A stretch of DNA of 64,000 bases from Ceratodon purpureus. Taxonomy: Eukaryota; Streptophyta; Bryopsida; Pseudoditrichales; Ditrichaceae. The notes under the pieces are model-generated. The model searched no databases. It saw nothing but the letters and a program-made list of their open reading frames with translations, and was not told the origin of the DNA. The position numbers were made by a program, and so were the translations under genes. Location of the stretch: the NCBI GenBank assembly GCA_014871385.1, contig CM026433.1, forward strand, positions 5,023,823-5,087,822, read 5' to 3'. The first letter of the stretch is position 1. Each line of letters starts with the position of its first letter. Of the stretch, positions 10,853 to 21,700 are shown in pieces.

Positions 10853-12960
10853 CCTGCAACAAGCCCCAAGACTTGCAGGGGTTAGCACCATGCAAAAGTA
10901 ATCAACAGTGAAGATCTTCAAATCAAATCTCTATGCATGTCATGAAACTGACAAACTCCACCACACTTTCAAGGATTACTTCCTCCTCTACTAATCGAGA
11001 CTAGAAGCTCATCGTCAGTGAATCCAAACAGACTTAAATCCAGCGGGCCGCAGCCTCCAGCACCAAACAAATCCATCACAAATATAGCCTGAGATTCATA
11101 ACCACCGAACATACCGCCAGATATTCAATCACACTAGCAGAAAACTCCATATGAATCGAACACTCAAGCTATGCAACCTTGTGCAAAGAAGAGATCTCAC
11201 AGTTTGTTTCCGTCTTCCAGAAACAGGGCCTCCCCACTACTATCCACTCCTCCGACAACCGACTTCCAAACTGAATCAAGTCCCCAACACAGCAACCACT
11301 CCCATAAACGCTAATCCAACGGCACCTAGAACGAAACCTTGGTTTACAGACAGGCGTACAAATGCAGATTCATCTTCTCACAGAAGCAAAAAGCTTAGAT
11401 CATAACAAGGAAAAAAGGAGGAACACTTCAAAATGCACAAGAATGGAATTCTAGCTCTAGGCAGCGGTGCCTACCTCTCGCTGATCATCGCAAAGACGAT
11501 ACTAAAGATCACCGTCGAACAATATAGATCGAAAACCGCGCGCTGAGAGCAACCCTAGGAATCTTCAAAGGCCACAGCAGCAACCGCGCGCTGCCGGCCT
11601 TGTAGTGGTGAACAGTGGAACCCCAGCTCGTGCACCGCTATGGCTCCGGCAACCCTCCGGCCTGGTTCGCCATCCCTTCCATTACATCTGTACAACCAAG
11701 TCTGCTGATGGAAACAATCTGAAATTGACTACAGCCTCCCACTTCCCTGTTTCATCATCTGAAAGTCAGCCCTATGTGAGAATAGGAACGTTATTTCACA
11801 CCAGCCACACCAGCGCAAGGGAAACGATATTCACCTTAGGATAACAGAAGGAGAACTGTGGCAACATATCTAAAGCAATTGTTTGAAATGGAAACCAGGA
11901 TTTCAAATGCTCATCATAATGGAGAATTCAAGCAACTTGGTGAAGCTGATTGCAAATGAAAAAGAGTCTGGTTGCTACCTGTTTCCTCTTGGAGATTGGC
12001 AGCTTGAAGAGCGTCTTCAAGGCGTGGATTCATGAAATGCATAAAGTGCGATAAGCATTCAATGATGGGCGGGCACGCACTCATAGATAAATTTAAAGTA
12101 CGTGTTCTTCGTGGAATATATTCGGATTTGCTGAGATGCAAGCATCAGCGTGGTACCGTCGACATCATCGCTGTGCCGTCACAGGGCCAGTATACACCTG
12201 ACAATTCCTAAGTTTGTTCACATACAGAGATCTACACTTCCCTTGCGTATAAACCATGCAGTTGCTAAGACTTGTGAGCATAACCTCTGTCCTCTAGATC
12301 CTGCACACAGCGTACAAGTGTGCAATCATGTTAATCCTTGATACCACAGAAGACTGGGAAGGGGACGCTAGATTTGGTACCGCTGACTGGAACGGCCACA
12401 GCTGGCTGCGTCTATCCACTCCTCTGATAACCGACTTCCAAACTGAATCAAGTCCCCAACGCAGCAATCACTCCCGTGCACGCTAAGTCAACAGCACCTC
12501 GAACGGAACCTTGCTTTACAGGCAGACATACAAAGCCTAGATCGCAACAAGGACAAAAGAAGGACACTTGAAGACGCTCAGGAACGGAACTGTAACCCAA
12601 CGCACGTACGGTGCCTACCTCTCGCTAACCATCGCAGAGCCGAAACTGAAGATCACCAAACACTGTAGATCGAAACCCTCCAGAGAGCGACCCCAGCAAT
12701 GTTCAAAGGCCACAATTATAACAACCCCCGCGCGTTGCCGGCCAAGTGGTGGTGAACAGTGCAACCCCAGCTCCTGCCTGGTTCGCCATTCCTTCCAGGA
12801 TTCCGCAGCTGAAGGGTGCACAGTGTTGCCATATTATTGCATGGACTCGGTGTTCTGTGAGCAGGATTACTGTGTTACCGACAAGTTGCTTTGCTGCACC
12901 TGGAATGGTCATTTTGCTGCTTCTGAAACCTTTGGGTTTGGGTGTTGCTCATTGTAGCTT
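10853..12960 (-). promoter_or_regulatory. TNL-A 5' leader with two tandem copies of a leader module
   Basis: Upstream of exon 1 an acceptor-like cag at 10854-10856 (ttgttgcag then gcc) is conserved with copy B. Two similar modules follow, 11240-11700 and 12410-12960. Each holds the same donor-like sequence, agcgagag then gtaggcac on the minus strand, with donor borders after 11475 and 12619. I infer alternative non-coding first exons, each with its own promoter, spliced to the acceptor near 10853. Apparent open frames here use non-ATG starts and are not conserved in frame between A and B. There is no transcript evidence. Confidence 0.45.
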
Positions 12961-14060
12961 TTAGTAGAAGTAATGCACTTAATAGTTTCCTCGTAGGATT
13001 TTGGAAGGGGATTTCTATGCGCTTGAGATTGTAGTTTTTGGATACTGTGTGAATGAGTTCTGGAATTTTGAGGTTTTATTTAGAATGCTTTCGTGCTATT
13101 TATTTTATAGTTGAATATGTGATCATAGAGCCATTCTTAAAGTCACCTTGAGTTTTTAAAAGATTATTTGAGTTTTTTTTATTGTGTTGTTTTATATAGA
13201 CAAAATAGTTGGGAGGCAGAAAAAAGTTTAGTGGTTTTATTCTAATTGTTGTGTAAAAAAAAGGTTGTCTTTAAACTCAAGGATGATTGGTTTTGAAGGC
13301 ATTTCATTCTTGAAATTTTAGTTTTCCTCAATTTACGGAAATCACCAAGGTCTTAGCAACCAAATATAGAGTAACGACAAATTCTTATATATCTATAAGT
13401 TATTGAGAATGAGCAAAGTAGATTATGTTTAATTAGAAGTCAACGTAGATAAAATAAAATGATTTTGAAAATAACTTTAATAACAATTCCGATTCTTTTA
13501 GGAATGCAAAATAAACTCAATTGAGTAAGTGCAGATTATATAAGCCATTTAATATTGTACATTTTCAAATATTTACAAATAAGTAAACAAACAAGAATTA
13601 AATGACAGTTTGTAAATAATGTAATCTTATTTTTAAATTATTCTTGCTTCAAAAAAATAATATATATTTACAATTTGTAGAAGTTAACTTATTTCATCTT
13701 ATTTAATGGCAAAACATACTTTCTTTATATAATTCCAAGTAATGTTAAATAATATATGAATGAAACATGTTAAATAAGAAAAGAAGTTATAGTCTCTAAA
13801 GGTGACCAACGTAGATAAGTGTTTATTCATTCCACCGCTAGAGTTGCCTCAATAGAACAAAGAAATAGAAGTAAAGAACTACTATTTTTTTTCAACAGTA
13901 AACACTTTAGTAATTAATCACCAATAGCTAATAACCATAAGTGTTCAAAGTCTTGGTGAAGGTTACAAATGTATTTGTTAAGTTTGGTTGAATCTATTCC
14001 TTGTCGCAATCACTAAGGAAGTTTCAAATTAAATTGTAAACAAAGTAAAGATGAAATGAT

Positions 14061-14180
14061 AGAAGATGATTTGTATGTTATGTTGTAGATAGAAGATGAT
14101 TTGTATGTTATGTTGTAGATAGAAGATGATTTGTATGTTATGTTGTAGATAGAAGATGATTTGTATGTTATGTTGTAGAT
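14061..14180. repeat. 30-bp perfect tandem repeat, four copies
   Basis: Four identical 30-bp units begin at 14061, 14091, 14121 and 14151. Each starts agaagatgat and ends tgttgtagat. No base differs between units, so the array is young. It lies in the segment present only in copy A. Confidence 0.95.
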
Positions 14181-14878
14181 AGAATAACAAGCATGGAAAT
14201 AATCTTGTGACTATAAGGAATTTTTGAAATCATAAAAGATTATGAGATTCATCATTACAAAGAGAAATTAGCCACATCCATACTATGTAGAGCATTTAAT
14301 GAGAAACAAGTATATTAAACGGAAAAGTTGGGGAAATAAACATTAAGAGATGATGCATAAGAGTAACAAGGTGAAAAAGAAACCAAGCACAAGCAAGAAA
14401 TATGGGCTTACTATATGAATGTGAAAATAAATCAAGATAAAAAAATTGAGTGATTGTTAAGGTATCAATACATCAATCATTTATGTTTTCAGATGGTACG
14501 ATTGTGGATGTAAGAACATAGCATTTTTCAGAGCAAAAGTATTTGTTCTATTGACTTTCTAAGCTTGTGTATTGATTTGTAGACTTCATTACTACATATT
14601 GTAGAAATGACTTTAATGATGAAAAAAACATTCATGGAATAAATTATCTTAGGAAAGAATCTAAAAATATCTCAATAAGTATCTAAACTACATATGCAGG
14701 AATAGAAAAGACCCTTCTCATGAATCTTACAAAGCATAACATTCAATTTACCATTAGACTTTGTGGCAACTTAATCATTTTAATTTGTGTAATCTTACAA
14801 AAGCACTATTTTTCACATAGATTAACATGAATTCTATTCAATTAACACACATATTTAATATATCTTAATGGAGACTAT

Positions 14879-14928
14879 AATCCAATGATTTCATGACATT
14901 CAATTCTATAAATAAAGCATTTAAAATT
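14879..14928. repeat. Micro-inverted block, copy A side
   Basis: These 50 bases are the reverse complement of 27271-27320 in copy B, with 48 of 50 positions matching, while the flanks on both sides align in direct orientation. One copy suffered a small inversion after the duplication. Confidence 0.85.
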
Positions 14929-16497
14929 AGTTTGTGGGTCAATTGTAGCGCCTAAAATCAACTTTAGCTCAATCCATAGAAAATGAGTTATATAATATGA
15001 GGTAATACCTATCCAATACTTAGAGGCCATATGTCAGAGGACCAATATAATTATGACATTATAACTATGTTTTACATCCGGATTGCCATTAAAAGACAAG
15101 TTGATTTGGGGTACTCTAATGATTTGCTAATTCCAAACTAAGAGTGGCTTTACACATAGAGGGTGGACCAAACTTTCCTAGGGGCTCATTGCATGCAAAT
15201 TCAGCCTATTTTGGGATAAAGGAAGCCCTCAAGAATCCTTTATAAAAAGATATTATTAGGACCAATTTTCTTATACGAAAAGGCCTCAGGGCCAAGAAGC
15301 TAGGCTAATCCAGCAAATCTATAGTATTTTAAGACCATGGTCTGAATTGTTGCTTTATGTGTCTTGATTTCATTCAATTTAATATCACTGAAATGTAGAC
15401 CATCCGTCTTGTTAATCACATAGAGATGCGCTTCAAGATACACAACAACTCATTTAATGTAGGCCATCCGTTCTCATAATCACTTAAACATGCTCGTCGA
15501 GGTACACAACTAATTTAATGCAAACACACAATTGGTCATTCCATATTGATCTTTTTTTGTCATAGTACTACCATAGGGTATTAGCAATTGATGCAAAAAA
15601 TAACTAAATACAAGTTCGCCTAAATTTTCTCGAAATTCTTGACTTTGCTTGCTCCCAAAAAAACAATTAACTTATTGTGCTACTAGTGGAATGTGATGGT
15701 GTTAAAGAGTACACTGCAAAGTGTAAGTTAAAATTGCCTAATTTTGAAATATTATTTATGCACTTTAATAAATTATTAGGCTAAACAGTCCCCAAACTAA
15801 TAGTAATCTACGGATATAAGTAACTTTTACATTTTGCATGGTTTTAGCTGTTTTACGCAAATGTAAGTTTTAGTAGGATAGTACACAAAGACGTGAAACA
15901 TCTGCCGCACTCTCAGTGCGAAAAGGCTGCATTTCTCAAATTAGGTTAACTACATGTACGGTAGAAGCACCTAAAATCACCAACTTAAGCAATCTGTCCT
16001 ATATTTAGCAATTCAAAAATCCTTTAAAAAAAAATTCTTATCTTCAAAATAGGATTTCATGAGGAATGCAAAAATTTGCATCATAAAATTTGCAATTCTC
16101 AAACTGCAAAGTACTCTGTGATCCATTTATAACTTAGAATTTCCTATGAGCAATAATAGTGGTCCTCAACTTTGCACACCATTGAACCCAAAACCATATT
16201 CTTTGATTGTGAAAGTTCAAGGCAAGGTGACCACTAGCAAGGTGACCAATAAGCAAACTAGTCCTCCAAATGAGGACTGACAATTCGCTTTTAGAGGTTC
16301 TGGAGGGTACTGGGATCATGGTGAATTTGGGGGCTGTGGTGATTTTAGGTGCTCCTACCATATTTACATTCTTCAAAAACGTATGGCATGTTATTCAATC
16401 TCAAATCTCCACTATTTCACAATCATTCAAAACATATAATAATGCAACGACGGAGTCTTAATCAGCACTAAACGCATCAAATAGCATCCGTTCTGTA

Positions 16498-16637
16498 CTA
16501 GGTAGAGTATTGGGCATGGTTCGCTATGGGCTGTAGCGGGATTGTTCATGCTACCTACCAAGTCGCGAAGCGACGAGGTAGGTTGCATGGACAATCTCGC
16601 TACAGCCGGAGCAGACCGTGCCCAATACTCTACCTAG
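16498..16637. repeat. 140-bp foldback hairpin element
   Basis: The left arm starts ctaggtagagtattgggc at 16498 and the right arm ends with its exact reverse complement at 16637. The arms pair almost throughout, with a few mismatches and small bulges (for example cgctatgg against ggagcaga), and meet at a short GC-rich centre, gtcgcgaagcgac near 16562-16574. The centre itself is a small palindrome. There is no coding capacity. It sits immediately outside the copy A boundary. It could be a foldback MITE or a hairpin RNA source. No clear target duplication is seen because the ends are themselves CTAG. Confidence 0.75.
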
Positions 16638-17362
16638 CATAGCCTACGACTCAAGATTTGCAAACATTTGCTTTTCATGCATGGAAATTCTTTGTTAACG
16701 AACTGTCGTAATGGAAAGTTGCGATCATGTGTGGGCTCTTTGGTCATTCACTGCTTGCTAAATTCATAGGTAGTACACTACGGCCAGTAATCTCACTTCT
16801 CTGGGCAAACCAGAATATGCCACGATAGGTCCTGATTTCATGGAGTAGGCTATGTATCAAAGTTTATCACAAACCGAACACTCCGAAAAAACGACGAACT
16901 CTCAGTAACCTGAAATACGAACCCTAACCCTAAAATGAAACACAACATCCGCAAGTGTGCAAATCATGAAGGTGTTAAAAGAATTTAGTGACATTGTTCC
17001 AGATTCTGAAACTCATGCCATCACAGCAAGCAGGTATAGATTCTGGTATCTCTTTGCATCCTGCTAAGAGTACTACCCTCTCCAGGAAAAATCTGTTCCA
17101 AGGAAACTACACATAATCGTCCGCTACACCGCTCGCCTGGGAAACACATCATTGCTTGCCATCCTACCTGCGAAACAGGCATTGGCAACAAATACCCTCT
17201 ACCTAACTTGCCTTCTGCCCTACTTAGTCTAGCTTCAACTCCATAATGAACAACTCGCATCACTGGATCACAACTTGATCCAGAATCGCGTGCAAGCTCC
17301 CTTGAAATTATATGTATATCAGCTACAATCGAAACACTGCTGTTCAGCCTACCTGTCAATCA
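16638..17362. other. Spacer beside the GRIP pseudogene
   Basis: Nothing coding was recognised. Two telomere-like units (accctaaccctaaa) occur at about 16921-16934. The segment next to 17363 probably corresponds to the 3' untranslated region of the pseudogene's source gene. Confidence 0.4.
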
Positions 17363-18510
17363 TCAGCTCAACGTAAATCTCGAAAGCAATGGTCGGGGAG
17401 CAGATGTAGCGGCGTCCATGACCGCGGCCGCCCCATTGAAAGGGACTTCGGCCACAGCTTGCATCCGGTAGGCCTCTTGACATCGCCGCAGCTCATCCGG
17501 ACTAAACTGGAGGAGCATTGCTATCACCGGCAACAAAGCTTCTACCTCCCCAGTCTCCAACAGTTTCAGGACGACATTTTTAACGTAGATCATGTCCACA
17601 CTCGACCGTTTCTGATTTCGTTCCGAGTTCTGATACTCTTCTTTCAGAATTGTGATCTGGTGAACACGAAGCCGGTTCTCTTGTTCCAACTCCTTGATTT
17701 CCTCTTGCAATATGTGGCGCAGGCACCTGGCTACTTCCTCTTTCTGTGCCTGAAGCCGGGCCAGTGTTAGGATCTGTTGCTCGGCAGTAGGAGGGGGTGG
17801 TGAACTGGTTCTTTCGATTGCTGCATAAGAAGAGGATTCGACAGGGAATCTACATGATCAGACACTCTCACCCCTTCCAAACTGATGATCCACTTCCCCG
17901 GAGTCTCAACCCTAGTGTGTGCTATTTTCTGGAGTTGAGATTCAAGTGACCTGTTCTTTTCCATCAACTGCGCCAGAATATGATCAGAGGCCAACTTCGA
18001 ACCCCTAAACTCAGCTTCAAGCTTCACTTTTGCTTCGGCGCTTCGATGAGCGTTTGACTCAAGTGCTTCATGCTCAGCTTCGAAATTCTCTTTCTCTTTC
18101 GCGACATCATGAAGCAAGTGCTTCGCTATCAGCGTCAAGCTTCTTCCTCTCTTCGGCATTTCGACAAGCTTCCAAAGCAAATGCTTTACGTTCCCCCGAG
18201 TAATCCTTCTCAGCCAAGGCATCACCATTGCTTCTGACCCTGCTACCGTTATCGGATACCTCAGAAGTGGCACGTTATCGCGATCCGACTTCAGATAACG
18301 CTCCCTCATTTTCAGAGTGCGAGTCGAAAGCATCCAGACAACCATTAGAAGCAGCCACAATCGCAGCCACACCCGCTTCAGCTCTTCGCTGCGCCAATTT
18401 TACCACAGCACTCTGTTTCTTCACAGCTTGCAGCATCTTCTTCATTGACGCCGTTTCCGATGACACTCGGCCCTCAAGCTTTCCACATCACCTGGTGCCA
18501 TATCCAAAAA
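17363..18510 (-). pseudogene. Decayed GRIP-domain golgin gene fragment
   Basis: On the minus strand the C-terminal part reads as a GRIP golgin, a coiled-coil protein that tethers at the trans-Golgi through Arl1. One open block, from about 17800 down to 17363, contains QQILTLARLQAQKEE, then VDMIYVKNVVLKLLETGEVE, then ALLPVIAMLLQFSPDEL, ending in LLSRFTL as plant GRIP proteins do. Upstream, coiled-coil blocks lie in different frames: about 17870-18110 with KENFEAEHEALESNAHRS, about 18110-18230 with ERKAFALEACRNAEERKK, and 18275-18466. At least three frame changes break it, and the N-terminal part is missing. No obvious introns separate the blocks, which fits either a retrocopy or a fragment of a long exon. 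Confidence 0.75.
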
Positions 18511-18720
18511 TTATGAAGGACAGTATTCTCTAACTTTTCGGTTGAAGCAGGGTAAAAACTAGGACAAATCAATTTTTTTTTTGAGGTTCAGCAGATACAT
18601 CGTAAGCGGCGGATCACCCAGCTATTCCACAACAACCACATGATCGTATAATAACTAACATGAAACAGGAATATTGACAACCTGAGTTTTAAATATTCAC
18701 CCAACGCACCCCGACACCAA

Positions 18721-21700
18721 TCATCCACAGATGCAACGACTATGATGAAGCATGTGCTGCTGCTTCGACCTGAAGAACGTTCTCATCGTCTTAACTACTC
18801 TCATCAGCTTCATCCTCATCCGAGGACCACTTTCATCAGATGCGTCCTTTACCCTGAACTCTGTCAGATTTGGAAACCTACTCAAATCCAGCACTTCCTC
18901 ATTGAGATCACAACCAATAAGTTCGATCTTCCTCACAGCTGTCAATCGTTCGCTGCAACTCAACTTTGTCAGCGCTCTACATTCCTCAAGCCAAAGTTCT
19001 TCCAATTGCGGAAATGTACTCAAATCTGGAATTTCTACCAGACTCTCACAATTAAACACTTTCAACTTGGTCAATTCCGTCAAGGGATTGCCGCAAGTCA
19101 CCCTTTCTAAAGCACTACAGCCTCTAAGCTCTAGCTTCACCAGATGAGAGAAATTAGTAAGATCCAATGCTTCCATCTTCGAAAATCGGTTGATCGAGAG
19201 AACCTCCAGTTGCGAACATAGAGATGTCAGGCTGAGCACATTCTCACATTCGCTCTCCCAAAGATCCAGTTCACGCAACCTTGTCAATGTTTCAAGATCT
19301 CGCACGAAGCTCGTCACTGAGGATCCATCCACTGCTAGAGTTTTTAACGAGCACAATGTACATTCACTCCGCCAGTCACTTAGATTCGGGCAACCCAAGA
19401 TTTCAAGCGTAGTCAATTTTGTAAGCCTCCCAAATTCAGGTAATCTCTCCAACTTCTCACAACGATGCAACAAAAGAGTCTCCAAAGCTGTTGAATTGCT
19501 CAATCCCGACAAGTCCTTGTACTCGCAATCCTCTAAGCTCACCATCCTCAACCTCTCCAAATTCTGCAGGTCGGGCATCACATCGTCACCTTTGCACCAA
19601 GTTAGTCCAAGCTCCTCCAACATCAGCAGGCTTCGTATACTCGCCCATATTGGTCCATTCCATCCGTCAATGGACACAACTTTCAGCGCTGACAGCTTGG
19701 AAAGAACTGGCGCCTCTCCTGACAGCTTACCAAAAGAGGCATGAAGTTCTGTCATGGAAAACAGAGCATCCAAGCCTGGAACTTCCTGTACAGGGCACTT
19801 AGGTATGCCCAATATCCGCAGTTTTGTGAGCTTCGCCAGATCAGGCAACATGACAAGTTTCGAAGAGCCGAAAGCAGAAAACTCCTTCAAAGAAACCAGG
19901 TCGCTTAACCCAGGCACTGCCCTTATGGACTTGCAATCACAAATGATCAACTCCCTCAATTTCGTCAGCCGCCCTAAACACGGCAGCTTTTCCAGCATAC
20001 CACATCCCATTAACACAAGCAGCTCCAAAGCATACAATTCACCCACGCCAGGGCACTCTCGGAACGACTTGCAGTCAACTATCCTCAGGATCCGTAAATC
20101 GGCCATCCTTGAACTTAAGCCTTTCAACGAAACCAAGTCCGGAAATCGGAAAATCCCAACATTCCGCAAGAATCTCAGCTCCGTCAAATCAAGCACTTCC
20201 GTACCCTTGCAACCCTCAAGTTCAAGCACCTGGAGCTTTGTTAGGCGTCCAATCCCATCCAAACATGGTCCAAATCGAGGCGTGATCCAGGACAGAAAAA
20301 CAAGGCTCGATAATGAGCTCAGTCCTTCAGCTCTCACTGTCAGCCCAGGAGTGTCCAACTCCAAGCTCTTGAGGTGCTTCAATCCACTCAAATCCAAATC
20401 CAGGTCACAAACCGGCGTCAAGATATTTACTTTCAACTTGAACGCTTCCACGTTCACAAAGTCAGTCAGATCGACTCCCTCCAAACCCCTCCACCCCTCC
20501 TCCAAGAAGCACATTCTCTCCACAGTCTCTCTCCACCCACCACTTCTTCCAAGTGCCTTCTTTCCGTCCACATGGTACACCCAACGTTGCTCTCTGCCAT
20601 CTTGGGCCTTGGTTTCCGCAACGGCAAACTCAATCCATAAGTCGTGCATGCCAATTCTCGTGAAGTCGTCAGTCAAGTCCTCCAGAAGAGATTTCCTCTT
20701 CAGCACCTCAAGCTACACACAGAAACAACCACCCCGCCTCATTCTCACATTCAAATTTTAAGCCACAAAGAGCTTTGAGAACACAACTATAAACATAACT
20801 CTATTACTCAATTAAACATCTAGTATATCACCGACCTCAAATCACATGCAATAGAGGCCCATGGGTTGTCCTCATGATCTTCATGACACAGTAGATTCAA
20901 AATGTTCAAAGTACAAGTCACAACCCTCACCATGTCCTTCACATCTTCAACTGCTGCTTCATGGAGATAACACAACACATCCCGCCTTGTCACACCTACA
21001 AAAGGATGATCAAAACCAGGCAATATCAGCAAGGCAAGGTCCATGAACACCATCTGATGTTTGCGATCCAATGAGTCATAGCTATTCCTCAAGATGGAAA
21101 ACACTGGATGTGTTCTATATTTTAGCTGATTGAATGCGTCGATGCTGCGTAATTGTGCGGCCCACTTTGTCGTGTTGAACCCAAGCTGTTGACCCAAGAC
21201 CTTCAGTGCAAGAGGATGGTAGTGTCTGCTTCTGCCATCGCCTTTCAAGAAATGGCACCGCTCAATGCAGTCCTTCAAAAGCCCCTCATCAACTTCATGT
21301 CGTGATGGCAAATCCGCATAACTCAGAAACAAGGTCTCTGCCTCATCTTCTTCCAACTCCGGCATTTCCAAACAATTCCTTGCATCCAGATTCAACTTCT
21401 TCAGGACACTTAGAGAACGTGCAGTGACCAACACTACACTACCGCTTCCATAACTTGCTTTCAAATATCTCTGTGCAACCTCCAATGTCTTGAAGTCATC
21501 GTGGACGTTATCCAGAGCAAGGAATATTGGTTGAGTGCACAACTGCTTCTTCAAGTATGCATAACCCTACAAACAAGTCATTCGAACAGGATGCTTATAT
21601 ATGTTATTACCAAATTTGAATACCACAAATCACCAAAATTAAATGCTCTAATCTTAATGTATTAAGCTTGCACTTACCAATTCTATGTCGTCCAATTTGT

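Larger units (their letters stand above)
6034..16460. repeat. Segmental tandem duplication, copy A
   Basis: Copy A of a roughly 10-kb unit holding the TNL-A gene, its leader and the AT-rich DNA upstream of it. It matches 18588-28381 in the same orientation and order. Landmarks that pair: 6182/18721 (TNL 3' end), 10853/23359 (leader acceptor), 12950/26160, 15000/27420 and 16440/28375. Differences include an 881-bp segment found only in A (13878-14758), a ~75-bp segment found only in B (near 27127-27200), a 50-bp inversion, and unlike DNA at 15106-15372 versus 27537-27775. Confidence 0.9.
12961..16497. other. AT-rich upstream DNA of copy A
   Basis: No gene recognised. It is collinear with 26170-28381 in copy B except for indels and an inversion described elsewhere. 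It contains a 30-bp tandem repeat at 14061-14180. Confidence 0.6.

Noticed and set aside
12568-12957. 129-codon frame with a ~130-codon counterpart in copy B (25776-26168), candidate Cys-rich small protein
   Set aside because: The starts are not ATG, the frames part company in the middle because of indels, and both lie in the inferred non-coding leader module.
16921-16934. Interstitial telomere-like accctaaccctaaa
   Set aside because: Only two units, expected by chance in a plant genome; no evidence of a fusion site.
17021-17359. 112-codon minus-strand frame just after the GRIP pseudogene
   Set aside because: It follows the GRIP stop codon and has no family resemblance; more likely the old 3' untranslated region.
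19754-20761. 335-codon plus-strand open frame opposite the TNL-B LRR exon
   Set aside because: Antisense shadow of leucine-rich-repeat coding DNA. The same happens opposite TNL-A (7659-8213) and TNL-C (56697-57605). No family features, and it starts inside the sense exon.
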